A DNA stretch of 64,000 bases, taken from NCBI GenBank assembly GCA_963835555.1, contig CAWIGC010000024.1:1-64000 (forward strand), read 5' to 3'. A program made the translations under genes and the position numbers. Origin of the DNA: Sulfopaludibacter sp963835555 (lineage in GTDB: Bacteria; Acidobacteriota; Terriglobia; Bryobacterales; Bryobacteraceae). The notes below the pieces were generated by a model. The model was not told the origin of the DNA and ran no database searches. It saw only the letters and a list, made by a program, of their open reading frames with translations. Shown here in pieces: positions 1 through 8,946 of this stretch (position 1 is the first letter of the stretch; every line of letters starts with the position of its first letter).

Positions 1-14
1 CGCCGGAAGAACTC

Positions 15-2555
15 ATGAGCAAACTCACCCGCGTTACCCACCCCCTTTACGATCTCCTGCCAACGGAAATCGAGGGATTCGATTCGCTGGCGGAACTCGC
101 CTTAGACATGCACTGGTCGTGGAACCATGCCACCGACGAAGTGTGGCGGCAGCTTGATCCCAGACTGTGGGAGGTCACGCACAACCCCTGGGTCGTTTTG
201 CAGACGGTCTCGCGCGACCAGATCGAGCGCGTATTAGCCGATCCCGCTTTTCGGAAGAGCGTAGATGGTCTGGTCGAAGCCAGTCGGCAGTCGGCGGCAG
301 CGCCCGCGTGGTTTCAGCGGAATCATTCGGAAGGTCCACTGACCTGCGCCGCCTATTTCAGCATGGAATTCATGTTGAGCGAGGCTCTGCCCATCTACTC
401 GGGCGGTCTTGGCAATGTGGCCGGCGATCAACTCAAAGCGGCCAGCGATCTGGGTGTGCCGGTGATCGGCGTGGGCCTGCTCTACCAGCAGGGCTATTTT
501 CGCCAGGTGATCGACAAGAACGGAGAGCAACAGGCTCTCTTCCCGTATAACGATCCCGGACAGTTGCCGATCACACCGTTGCGCCGACCAAACGGGGAGT
601 GGCTGCGGTTGGAGATCACGCTGCCGGGATACTCGGTCTGGCTGCGCGCCTGGCAGGTCCAGGTCGGCAGGGTGAAGCTTTACCTGCTGGACAGCAATGA
701 CGCGGCGAACTTCCCAGCTCATCGGGGGATAACCAGCGAGCTCTATGGGGGCGGGCCGGAATTGCGCCTCAAGCAGGAACTGCTGCTCGGGATCGGCGGA
801 TGGCGGCTGCTCCGCGCGCTCGGGCTCCAACCGGAGGTCTGTCACCTGAATGAAGGCCACGCTGCGTTCGCCGTTCTGGAACGTGCCCGCGACTTCATGG
901 AAGAGGGACGGCAACCCTTCGAAGTCGCACTGGCGGTGACACGAGCGGGGAATCTCTTCACCACCCACACGGCGGTCGCCGCCGGTTTTGACCGTTTTGC
1001 TCCCACCCTCATCGAACAATACCTCGGGGGGTACGCCGAAAAGAAACTCGGCATTGCCGTTCGCGATTTGATGGCCCTTGGCCGCCAGAACGCGGCCGAC
1101 TCGTCGGAGCCTTTCAACATGGCGTATCTGGCAATCCGCGGTTGCGGGGCGGCGAATGGGGTGAGCCGTTTGCACGGGAAGGTGAGCCGGCAACTCTTTC
1201 TGCCTCTGTTCCCGCGCTGGCCGGAGGACGAAATCCCTATTGGACACGTGACCAACGGAGTCCACATGCCCACCTGGGACTCGGCGCCCGCCGACGACCT
1301 TTGGACGGAAAGCTGTGGAAAGGACCGCTGGCTGGGGACGTCGGAGACCCTGGGACACGACATTCGCCGGGTTCCGGACGCCTCGCTCTGGCAGTTTCGC
1401 ACCGCCGCCAGCAAGTCCCTTGTGGAGTATGCCCGCGAACGGCTGTCGCTGGACTTGGCTGCCGCCGGCGCGCCGCCCGACGCGGTCGACGGTGCAAAGC
1501 ATCTCTTTGATCCCAATGCACTCACGCTGGGCTTTGCACGCCGCTTCGCGACCTACAAGAGACCGAACCTGCTGCTGCATGATCCGCCGCGACTGCTTCG
1601 CCTGTTGACCGACACTCGGCGCCCGGTGCAACTCATTATCGCCGGCAAGGCACATCCGGCGGACCAGGCGGGGCAGGCCTTGATTCGGGACTGGATGCAT
1701 TTCATCCGGCAGCCCGAAGCGCGTCCTCACGCGATCTTCCTCAGTGACTACGACATGCTCTTGACCGAGCACCTGGTGCAAGGCGTGGACGTGTGGATCA
1801 ACACGCCACGGCGACCCTGGGAAGCGAGCGGAACGAGTGGTATGAAGGTGCTCGTCAATGGAGGGATCAATCTGTCGGAGCTGGACGGCTGGTGGGCGGA
1901 GGCATACACGCCTGAAGTGGGATGGGCGCTGGGTGACGGCCAGGAACATCACGACGATCCGGCCTGGGATGCTGCTGAAGCCGAAGCTCTCTACGGCCTG
2001 CTCGAGCGGGAAGTGATTCCCGAGTTTTATGCCCGCGACGGGCAAGGTATCCCCACGGCATGGGTGGCGCGGATGCGGAACAGCATGGCGAGCTTGACAC
2101 CGCGCTTTTCCGCGGACCGCGCGGTGCGCGAATACACAGAGCAACACTACTTGCCGGGCGCGGCAACCTACCGGGAGCGTGCTGCCGATAAGGGCGCAGC
2201 GGGCAGCCGAATGGTCAATTGGCAGCACGCCATGGAGAAGGCCGCGATCCGCTTCGGTGAGATGAAGGTAGTGACCAATGAGGAGCAGCAGGTGTTTGAG
2301 GTTCAAGTCTATCTCACTGATCTCGACCCGAATGCCGCGCGAGTAGAGCTTTTTGCCGACGGCATCAACGGCGATGGTCCCGTACGGCAGGAAATGGAGC
2401 GGGTTCGCCAATTGGCAGGTACAACGAGCGGCTACGCATATCGCACACAGGTGGCTTCGGCACGTCCAGCCACCGACTATACAGCGCGAGTAATACCGCA
2501 TTTCGATGGCGTCGCCGTTCCGCTGGAAGCCGCTCGAATCCTGTGGCAGCGCTGA
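15..2555 (+). CDS. glgP: Alpha-glucan (glycogen) phosphorylase, GT35 family
   Basis: Cytoplasmic phosphorolysis of alpha-1,4-glucans to glucose-1-phosphate. The protein is 846 aa and belongs to the short bacterial/archaeal alpha-glucan phosphorylase branch, with the extra N-terminal domain beginning around residue 12 (LLPTEIEGFDSLAELALD). Around residue 277 HLNEGHAAF is the conserved core motif, and the PLP site SGTSGMK places the cofactor lysine near residue 611. The ATG at 15 follows a GGAAGA-type ribosome site. gnd starts 24 bp downstream, so the two probably share a transcript that links glycogen breakdown to the pentose phosphate pathway. No anomalies are seen. Confidence 0.95.
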   Translation: MSKLTRVTHPLYDLLPTEIEGFDSLAELALDMHWSWNHATDEVWRQLDPRLWEVTHNPWVVLQTVSRDQIERVLADPAFRKSVDGLVEASRQSAAAPAWFQRNHSEGPLTCAAYFSMEFMLSEALPIYSGGLGNVAGDQLKAASDLGVPVIGVGLLYQQGYFRQVIDKNGEQQALFPYNDPGQLPITPLRRPNGEWLRLEITLPGYSVWLRAWQVQVGRVKLYLLDSNDAANFPAHRGITSELYGGGPELRLKQELLLGIGGWRLLRALGLQPEVCHLNEGHAAFAVLERARDFMEEGRQPFEVALAVTRAGNLFTTHTAVAAGFDRFAPTLIEQYLGGYAEKKLGIAVRDLMALGRQNAADSSEPFNMAYLAIRGCGAANGVSRLHGKVSRQLFLPLFPRWPEDEIPIGHVTNGVHMPTWDSAPADDLWTESCGKDRWLGTSETLGHDIRRVPDASLWQFRTAASKSLVEYARERLSLDLAAAGAPPDAVDGAKHLFDPNALTLGFARRFATYKRPNLLLHDPPRLLRLLTDTRRPVQLIIAGKAHPADQAGQALIRDWMHFIRQPEARPHAIFLSDYDMLLTEHLVQGVDVWINTPRRPWEASGTSGMKVLVNGGINLSELDGWWAEAYTPEVGWALGDGQEHHDDPAWDAAEAEALYGLLEREVIPEFYARDGQGIPTAWVARMRNSMASLTPRFSADRAVREYTEQHYLPGAATYRERAADKGAAGSRMVNWQHAMEKAAIRFGEMKVVTNEEQQVFEVQVYLTDLDPNAARVELFADGINGDGPVRQEMERVRQLAGTTSGYAYRTQVASARPATDYTARVIPHFDGVAVPLEAARILWQR

Positions 2556-2578
2556 TTTGATTCGAATGGAGAACTGAT

Positions 2579-3994
2579 ATGGATACTGGACGCCATGAAC
2601 TTGGCATGATCGGCTTGGGCGTGATGGGGCGCAACATGTTACTGAACATGTCTGACCACGGCTTCCCGGTGGTGGGCTATGACAAGGATCCCAGCCAGGT
2701 CGAAGCGCTTCAGAAGGAAGCAGCGGCAAGCGACATACACGCCGTCGCCAATATCCGGGATTTCGTCGGACTGCTCCGCCGTCCGCGCGCGGTCATGATG
2801 CTGGTGCCCGCTGGCCCGCCCGTGGATTCCGTGATCGGCGATCTGTTACCGCTCCTCGAAGAGGGCGATCTCATCATCGACGCTGGCAATTCCTACTTCA
2901 AAGATACGAACCTGCGTGCCCGCAACCTGACCGAACACGGCATTCAATTTCTCGGCGTCGGCGTATCTGGCGGCGAGGAGGGAGCGCGCCACGGCCCGAG
3001 CATCATGCCCGGGGGACCGAAAGAGGCGTACGAGCGGGTCCGCCTGCTGCTTGAGGCCATCTCCGCCAGAGTCAGCGGAGATGCGTGCGTAGTCTACCTC
3101 GGCCCCGGATCGGCCGGGCATTTCGTCAAGATGGTCCACAACGGCATCGAGTACGCGGTGATGCAACTCCTGGCCGAGACATACGACCTAATGAAACGCG
3201 GCCTTGGCATGAGCGATGACGAACTGCGCGACGTTTACGGCGCCTGGAATCAAGGGGAACTCAACGCCTACCTGATCGAGATTACCAGTCGCATCTTCAG
3301 CAAGGTTGACGAAAGCACTGGCAAGCGGTTGATCGATGAAATCCTGGATGTGGCCAAGCAGAAAGGCACTGGCATGTGGACATCGCAAAGCGCGATGGAA
3401 CTGCAAGTGCCCATCCCCACAATCGACCTCGCGGTCGCGATGCGGGATATGTCCGTGTTTGAAAAGCAGCGCGAGACGGCCAGCGAGATTTTCAAGCGTC
3501 CCATCCCGGCTTTTGCCGGGGACCGCAAAACCTTCCTCGATCAACTCGGCCACGCGCTCCATGCCGCGATGGTCATCGTCTACGCGCAGGGAATGGCGGT
3601 CCTGGCGGCGGCATCGGACAAGTATGAGTATCACCTCGATCTCGAGGCCGTGGCGAGAATCTGGCGGGGCGGCTGCATCATCCGCGCGGCGTTGCTGGAA
3701 GACATCCGGATGGCCTATCGCGCCCGGCCCGGCCTGTCGAATCTGATTTTGGCCCCGGAACTGGCGAAAAAGGTAAAGGCTAACGAGGAGGATCTGCGCC
3801 GCGTTGCGTGCGCGGCAATCGAGATGGGTCTGCCCGCACCCTGCTTGGTGACGGCGCTGGCCTACTTTGACAGCTACCGTAGCGCCTGGCTGCCGGCCAA
3901 CCTGATCCAGGCTCAACGCGATTACTTCGGCGCGCACAGCTACGAGCGCATCGACGTCAAAGGCACATTCCATACGGACTGGACGAAGGGTTGA
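2579..3994 (+). CDS. gnd: 6-phosphogluconate dehydrogenase, decarboxylating
   Basis: Oxidative decarboxylation of 6-phosphogluconate to ribulose-5-phosphate with NAD(P)+. The 471-aa protein has the N-terminal Rossmann motif GLGVMGRNM (about residues 12-20), the substrate motif GVSGGEEGARHGPSIMPGG (about 127-145) and the family KMVHNGIEY block. The length matches the homodimeric full-length form. The C-terminal segment YFGAHSYER is the conserved tail that reaches into the partner's active site. It sits between glgP and a truncated zwf, the usual oxidative pentose phosphate arrangement. Confidence 0.96.
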   Translation: MDTGRHELGMIGLGVMGRNMLLNMSDHGFPVVGYDKDPSQVEALQKEAAASDIHAVANIRDFVGLLRRPRAVMMLVPAGPPVDSVIGDLLPLLEEGDLIIDAGNSYFKDTNLRARNLTEHGIQFLGVGVSGGEEGARHGPSIMPGGPKEAYERVRLLLEAISARVSGDACVVYLGPGSAGHFVKMVHNGIEYAVMQLLAETYDLMKRGLGMSDDELRDVYGAWNQGELNAYLIEITSRIFSKVDESTGKRLIDEILDVAKQKGTGMWTSQSAMELQVPIPTIDLAVAMRDMSVFEKQRETASEIFKRPIPAFAGDRKTFLDQLGHALHAAMVIVYAQGMAVLAAASDKYEYHLDLEAVARIWRGGCIIRAALLEDIRMAYRARPGLSNLILAPELAKKVKANEEDLRRVACAAIEMGLPAPCLVTALAYFDSYRSAWLPANLIQAQRDYFGAHSYERIDVKGTFHTDWTKG

Positions 3995-3999
3995 GGGCA

Positions 4000-4143
4000 A
4001 TGAAAACGACCGATCAACTCGAACCGAACATATTTGTCATCTTCGGCGGAGCCGGCGACCTGACATGGCGGAAGTTGATGCCGGCCCTGTTTGACCTTTC
4101 ACCGAGTCATACTATTCCGGTTCATTTTGTGAGTTTTCAGTAA
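4000..4143 (+). pseudogene. zwf: 5' fragment of glucose-6-phosphate dehydrogenase
   Basis: Only the first 47 codons remain. Residues 10-33 carry the glucose-6-phosphate dehydrogenase dinucleotide-binding motif (FVIFGGAGDLTWRKLMPAL). After FDL the reading frame runs into unrelated sequence and stops at TAA 4141-4143. It starts 6 bp after gnd, so it was the next gene of the pentose phosphate operon before a mobile element or deletion removed the remaining 90 percent. No other zwf is in the window. The breakpoint is near 4098. Confidence 0.85.
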
Positions 4144-4217
4144 GCCTGCATGAAATCCGCAGGGCATAGCTACTAATGTCGTTCTTCCGCCGGCAGGATC
4201 GGCGAGGAGGATTGACG

Positions 4218-4613
4218 ATGAGGGGTCGTAAGTCAGCAGATACGGTTGACATCGAGCAGGTACGAACCCGCTTTGAAGGCTGGCGGCAGACCCGAAAGGG
4301 CAAAGCTCGCATCCCCGACGGACTGTGGGCGGCTGCCGTCGAGGTAGCCCGGCGGGATGGCGGCAACCAGACGGCCACCGCCCTGCGCCTGGATGGCGGA
4401 AAGCTGAAACGGCGAATGATGGCGGCCGGCGCTGTGCCCGTCAAAACGATGTCACCGGCGTTTGTGGAAATGATGGTCCCGCACGCGTTGGGCGCGTCGG
4501 AGTGCACCATCGAACTGGAAGGCCGGAACGGCAAGCTGCGAATCCACTGGAAGGGTGCCACGGCGGCGGACCTAGCCAGTTTGAGCCGGGCGTTGTGGGA
4601 CGCGGCCTCATGA
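4218..4613 (+). CDS. IS66-family-type first ORF (TnpA-like accessory protein)
   Basis: A 131-aa protein starting at ATG 4218 behind a strong AGGAGG site (4206-4211). Residues 17-70 contain a segment like the IPDGLWAAAVEVARRDG...TATALRLDGGKLKRRM pattern of first genes in IS66-like elements, a helix-turn-helix-type region. The stop overlaps the next start (ATGA at 4610-4613), which is the usual translational coupling of IS66 ORFs. Only a stub of the second ORF remains, so this is an orphaned piece of a dead element. The assignment rests on remembered family pattern and context. Confidence 0.6.
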   Translation: MRGRKSADTVDIEQVRTRFEGWRQTRKGKARIPDGLWAAAVEVARRDGGNQTATALRLDGGKLKRRMMAAGAVPVKTMSPAFVEMMVPHALGASECTIELEGRNGKLRIHWKGATAADLASLSRALWDAAS

Positions 4614-4666
4614 TCCAGATCGCACCTCACGTGCGCATTCTGGTTGCGATTGAAGCCATCGATTGC
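4610..4666 (+). pseudogene. tnpB: Stub of IS66-type tnpB
   Basis: Nineteen codons beginning MIQIAPHVRILVAIEAID match the start of TnpB proteins of this IS66 subgroup, where RKGIDGL would follow. Here the similarity ends at codon 19. The start overlaps the preceding stop by four bases. The transposase tnpC is absent. Confidence 0.55.
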
Positions 4667-4793
4667 CCCAAATATGCGCCGTCCATTGTTATGTGGAGTC
4701 ACGGTGAAAATGGGTCGAGAAACCTCGGCGGGCGTCACTGGGGCGCCCCGACGAACTGCACATACCCAAGCGTTTCCCGCGCCTATATGGCAC

Positions 4794-5153
4794 GAGTCGA
4801 ACGGTTCATCCGGTATCTCGGTCAGCAAGGTGCCCGGCACGATTCTGACTTTCCACGACCCAGTTCAGAGTCTGCCGGAAAGTCGCAGCATCGAGGCCTC
4901 CGATCACCGGTCCGCGGCGGCATTCTTGATCGATTGGCTCGAAGACGAGGCCGGCTTCGCATCGGTGACGGCAGTTGGGCACCGGGTGGTGCACGGCATG
5001 AACTATACCGAGCCCCAGCGCGTCACGCAGGAACTGATGGATGAACTGCACCGCATCAGCCCCTACGATCCGGATCATCTGCCTGCCGAGATTGAACTGA
5101 TCGAAGCATTCCGCCAGCATCATCCGAAACTGCTTCAAGTAGCGTGCTTTGAC
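4794..5153 (+). pseudogene. ackA: Internal fragment of acetate kinase
   Basis: About 120 codons of acetate kinase survive in one open frame, from a segment ending VPGTILTFHDP through VGHRVVHG (near 4971-4995) to LLQVACFD (5130-5153). The family continues with TAFH, but the frame here switches to unrelated sequence. Both the N-terminal catalytic segment and the C-terminal two thirds are missing. ackA often lies with zwf/gnd/glgP in carbon-metabolism clusters, so this may be the far end of the operon that zwf belonged to, with the middle deleted. Confidence 0.75.
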
Positions 5154-5295
5154 TTATCTTCTACAGTTTGCGGCGCAAAGTGTCTGCAACTTATTGATTT
5201 CATGCAGAGCGGTACGCTCCAGCGTCAAATCCTAGTGTCACGTCTTATCACATAATAGCGACAAGAATACTTGATTATCGCCTTTACATTGAGCC

Positions 5296-6252
5296 ATGAT
5301 AGTGACACAGGAGCGCGATTTGTTCGTTCGCACGCAGACCAACGGTTCCCGGACTTATCTGCTCATCGTGGATAACCAGTGGGTAAACGGCAAGGGCAAG
5401 CAGCGCGTCATCCTTCGTCTCGGTCGACTCGATGAGTTGCTGTCCAGCGGCCGGCTCGACTCGCTGATTCAGTCGCTCGGTCGGTTTTCCGAAAAGCTCG
5501 CCGTCCTCGGCGCCCACAGACGAGGTAACAGCATCACCACTCGCAGCGCCAGGATCGGGCCGGCCGTGATCTTCCAGAGACTCTGGCAGAGTTGCGCGAT
5601 GGACCAAATCCTGACGATTTTACTCGCAGACAGGCGCTTCGAGTTTTCCGTCGAGCGGGCCTTTTCCTTACCGTGCTGCATCGGCTCTTCGCGCCTGGCA
5701 GCGATCGTGCCGCCGAGAAGTGGAAGGACGACTACGCCATCCAGGGTGTCGGCGATTTGAATCTGCACCATCTCTACCGGGCCATGGCCTGGGTGGGAGA
5801 GGTCCTTCCGAAAGATCCGCAGGATGGGGCCACGCCTTTCGCTCCCCGAACAAACAAGGACCTCATCGAGGAGGCGTTGTTTGCGCGGCGGCGCGACCTG
5901 TTCTCCGATTTGGACATGGTGTTTTTCGACACCACGTCGATCTATTTCGAAGGCGAAGGAGGCGAGACCATCGGCCAGTGGCGTCACTCAAAAGATCATC
6001 GCCCCGACTTGAAGCAGATGGTGGTGGGCATGGTGCTGGACCAGCAAGGCAATCCGCTTTGCAGTGAACTGTGGCCGGGCAACACGGCCGACGTGAAGAG
6101 CCTGGTTCCCATCGTGGAACGGTTGAAGAGCCGGTTCGGAATCGGATCGGTCTCGATCGTTGCCGACCGGGGGATGATCAGCGCCGAGACTCTGGAGGAA
6201 GTGGAGAAGCGGGAGTGGAAGTACATCCTGGGCGTGCGCATGAGGAGGGCCA
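5296..6252 (+). pseudogene. IS1634-type transposase, frameshifted and 3'-truncated
   Basis: The N-terminal part (LFVRTQTNGSRTYLLIVDN, ending RRFEFSVERA) is in one frame and the following part (FLTVLHRLFAPGSDRAAEKW onward) in another. Loss of one base in the GGCCTTTTCC run near 5670-5676 explains the switch. DDE-type signatures FFDTTSIYF and SIVADRGMIS are present. Similarity ends near 6252 after KYILGVRM, so the final acidic residue and the right end are gone. Transposition from this copy is not possible. Confidence 0.8.
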
Positions 6253-6390
6253 GCACCGGACTTCCGACCCCGCGGGTCGCCGCGCACGCCCCGAGCGACA
6301 TAATCCGCATTCGATTGCCACGATTCGGATCGTTCTGGCGCGCATCCTGTTGCGGCAGTTGCCTCATTGTCCTTTTTGCGGGTTATCTCA
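6253..6390. other. Junction sequence between the IS1634-type transposase and the primase-helicase
   Basis: About 140 bp in which the transposase frame continues as non-family sequence until 6482 and the upstream part of the next frame has no recognisable homology. I see no gene and no clear inverted repeat. It is probably a recombination scar between two elements. Confidence 0.4.
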
Positions 6391-8235
6391 AGGTTGAGTG
6401 TCGGCATCGAAATCCACTTCATCAATGCAGGTCTGTTGCGGCGCGCGTGGTTCGGTCCGTACGCGAAGTACTCCGAGAGTGAGACCGCGGAGAAACTGAA
6501 GCAGGCGATGGGCGCCGCCGGACCGGCCACCTGCGCATTCATCGGTGGTGACCTGGGCTGCGGCCGCTACTGCGCAGAGTGTAACCACCGAGGTAAGATC
6601 GCCAGCCCCGTGGTGTTGGGCATCTCGAAACGTTCGAAGCGAGGTAAGGACGAGGCCACTGGTGGCAGCCATCCCCGTCGTTCCGGTCTCCCCAACATCC
6701 AAGCCAACGACCGGCAACTTCGAGAAGTAACTGGCGAGAGCCTGGCGGCTCTGCAGGCGTTCAACATTCCGCCTTCCATCTTCGCGCGCGCCGGTAAGCC
6801 GGCTTGCATTCACAAAGAGGAGAATGGCCGCCACATCATTACCGAGACCACCGACCGCATCCTCAGGAACCGGTTGACGCGCGCCGCCGACTTCTACGAG
6901 ATCACCGCCGAGGGCTTCACCAACTGCGCGCCGCCGATGGACATGGTGAAGGATCTCCTGGCCATGCCACCCACGGAGTGGGGCTTCCCGGTGCTCCAGG
7001 GAATTATCGAAGCACCGGCATTACGTGACGACGGCACCATCATAATGACGCCCGGCTACGACGAGCAGAGCCGCCTGTTCTATGCCGAGCAGGACGGCCT
7101 GAATATGCCGGAACTCGCCGAGCATCCTACCGCCGACCACATCGAAGTAGCCGTCGAGATGGTTCACGACATCGTTTCCGCTTTTCCATTTGTAGATGCG
7201 GCCAGCAGGACGAACGCCATCGCGGCGATCCTCACGCCCGTGGTGCGGCCCGCCATCAAGGGGGCGACGCCCTTGGCGTTGTTCGATGCCACTACACAGG
7301 GCACTGGCAAAACACTGCTGTCCGAGGTCGTGTCGCTCGTCTGCAGCGGTCGCCCAGCCCCCATGTTTTCCGCGCCCCGCGATGCGGAGGAATGGCGGAA
7401 GGTACTGACGTCAGTCTTGCTCGAAGGGTCCGCGGTGGTGGTGATCGACAACGTCAACTACCGGCTCGATAACGGGGATTTTTGTAAAGCGTTGACGGAG
7501 ACCACTCACGGGGACCGTGTCCTGGGAAAATCGCAGACGATCAACCTGCCCGTCCGCTGCGCCTGGATCGCCACCGGGAACAACATCCAGTTGGGCGGCG
7601 ACATGCCGCGGCGCTGCTACTGGATCCGGATGGACGCGAGATGCTCGAAGCCGTTTCAACGCACCGGCTTCAAGCACAACCACCTCAAGGAATATGTTCT
7701 GAAGCACCGTGGGGAATTGCTGGCAGCACTGCTCACCCTGGCCCGCGCCTGGTTCGTCGCCGGGCGGCCGGAGCCGAGCCTCACACCCGTCGGCAGCTTC
7801 GAGGATTGGTCTGTAATTGTCGGAGGCATCCTCCAGCACGCCGGCATCGAGGGCTTCCTGGGTAATTCCAACCAACTATACGACCAGGCCGACATGGAAT
7901 CTGTCCAGTGGGAAGCGTTCCTGAAGATCCTGGATACCGTTTTCTACAGCGAGCCGTTCACCGTCGCGCAGGTGTGGGACCGGATGAACGACAAAACGTG
8001 GAACGACTCCACGAGGCAATCGGCGTTGACGGACCGCGCCGAAGCACTGAGAACTTCGCTGCCCGACTTCATCGCTCAGGCCATGGACCGCGAGGGCTTC
8101 TTCAAACAGCGTTTGGGCTTTGCGTTTCGCGAACGCCTTGGCCGCCGCTACGGGGATTCCCAGGTGCGGGTTGAGCGCGATGCTCAAGACCTTCATGACA
8201 AAGTGGCGCGGTGGAAAGTGGTGCGGAATGGCTGA
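6367..8235 (+). CDS. Primase-helicase of plasmid/phage type, N-terminus missing
   Basis: The 622-aa frame starts at an arbitrary ATG. Similarity to phage/plasmid primase-helicases begins near residue 15. Residues about 30-85 hold a cysteine-containing segment ending HRGKIASPVVLG, typical of the linker between primase and helicase domains. A P-loop TTQGTGKT lies at about 310-317, with a Walker B-like AVVVIDNVN near 357-365, followed by WIATGNNI, a sensor-like motif of SF3/AAA-type helicases. The N-terminal primase-polymerase domain is absent. The family replicates integrated or extrachromosomal elements; this copy is probably a non-functional remnant. Confidence 0.6.
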   Translation: MSFLRVISRLSVGIEIHFINAGLLRRAWFGPYAKYSESETAEKLKQAMGAAGPATCAFIGGDLGCGRYCAECNHRGKIASPVVLGISKRSKRGKDEATGGSHPRRSGLPNIQANDRQLREVTGESLAALQAFNIPPSIFARAGKPACIHKEENGRHIITETTDRILRNRLTRAADFYEITAEGFTNCAPPMDMVKDLLAMPPTEWGFPVLQGIIEAPALRDDGTIIMTPGYDEQSRLFYAEQDGLNMPELAEHPTADHIEVAVEMVHDIVSAFPFVDAASRTNAIAAILTPVVRPAIKGATPLALFDATTQGTGKTLLSEVVSLVCSGRPAPMFSAPRDAEEWRKVLTSVLLEGSAVVVIDNVNYRLDNGDFCKALTETTHGDRVLGKSQTINLPVRCAWIATGNNIQLGGDMPRRCYWIRMDARCSKPFQRTGFKHNHLKEYVLKHRGELLAALLTLARAWFVAGRPEPSLTPVGSFEDWSVIVGGILQHAGIEGFLGNSNQLYDQADMESVQWEAFLKILDTVFYSEPFTVAQVWDRMNDKTWNDSTRQSALTDRAEALRTSLPDFIAQAMDREGFFKQRLGFAFRERLGRRYGDSQVRVERDAQDLHDKVARWKVVRNG

Positions 8236-8485
8236 AACCGACAAGCCTATCCCCGCCATCCCCGCCGATTTGCGGGGAAAGGAAATACCTATCCCCGCAG
8301 GATATCTCGATGAAAACAAACAGACTGCGGGGAAAGCGGGGATAGAACCCAACCCCAATATATGCGCAGGAAATAGATTCATGTGTGACGCGCGATTGCG
8401 CGCGTTGGAATGCGGGGGTGTTGGCAGCTATCCCCGCTATCCCCGCAGAGAGAAAGATGGAGAGGAGCAAAGAGATGAGCACTAA
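8228..8485 (+). CDS. Small protein coupled to the primase-helicase, gene body made of repeats
   Basis: An 85-aa frame from ATG 8228 overlaps the primase-helicase stop by eight bases. The N-terminus reads PIPAIPA and much of the gene consists of TATCCCCGC units in both orientations, which are translated as IPA or YPR repeats. I do not recognise a family. It may be a real small protein, or mainly a cis-acting repeat tract that happens to be open. Confidence 0.35.
   Translation: MAETDKPIPAIPADLRGKEIPIPAGYLDENKQTAGKAGIEPNPNICAGNRFMCDARLRALECGGVGSYPRYPRREKDGEEQRDEH
8248..8446. repeat. Iteron-like cluster of (T)ATCCCCGC repeats
   Basis: TATCCCCGC occurs at 8248, 8290, 8429 and 8438, and ATCCCCGC at 8258. 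The reverse complement GCGGGGA occurs at 8272 and 8327, and GCGGGGATA at 8336. Eight copies in 200 bp directly behind a replication helicase gene resemble the binding-site arrays at plasmid or phage origins. The repeats also code inside a small open frame, so amino-acid repetition is an alternative explanation. Confidence 0.5.
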
Positions 8486-8570
8486 GGCGGATACTTCAAC
8501 GGGTCTGGTCCACGTTCCGCGCGATGTCGCGGAACGCGTCTATAGTAGTGTCACCGGGTGGCGTCGATAA
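8475..8570 (+). CDS. Short ORF, probably the truncated start of a gene
   Basis: ATG 8475 with AGGAG (8463-8467) upstream opens a 31-codon frame (MSTKADTSTGLVHVPRDVAERVY) that ends at TAA 8568-8570. It overlaps the preceding stop by 11 bp. The sequence looks like the beginning of a third gene of the replication module, cut where csb2-related sequence begins. No family is recognised. Confidence 0.3.
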   Translation: MSTKADTSTGLVHVPRDVAERVYSSVTGWRR

Positions 8571-8941
8571 TCATGGCTCTCGCAAGTCCTCCAAGTGCAC
8601 TGCTGCTGCGGAAAGCACAGATCCTTCGCTTTTCACTTTCTGAGACATTGGTGCCCTCAGCGAGATTCATCGTGCCGATTGCGGACGCATTGCGCTCCGC
8701 CGCGCTCGGCGCTTACGCCACATTCGCAGGCGATGTGGCTTCGTTCATGCTGTCTGGTCTGTGCGCCGATGGCACACCCGACAAGGAGCATGCGCACGCC
8801 TTCTACCTGCCCGAAGTAGACCTGGAGGATTGCATAGTGGGAGTTCGAGTCGTCAATCCGCGATCCCTTTTCGCCGAGAACGAACGGTCGGCCCTCCGGT
8901 CGGTGACATCTCTAACACTTCCCGGATCGCGTGCGCTCACG

Positions 8942-8946
8942 TTAGT
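8942..8946 (+). repeat. Left copy of the TTAGT target-site duplication
   Basis: TTAGT at 8942-8946 is repeated at 9721-9725. Deleting one copy plus everything between restores the csb2 frame, which supports a 5-bp target duplication. Confidence 0.65.

Noticed and set aside
234..2729. Long open frame antisense to glgP.
   Set aside because: It is a shadow of a high-GC gene with strong codon bias; the plus strand encodes a complete phosphorylase.
5233..8554. Two copies of TAGTGTCAC (5233 and 8546) as the two ends of one insertion sequence.
   Set aside because: They are in the same orientation and the similarity does not extend, so they cannot be terminal inverted repeats of one element.
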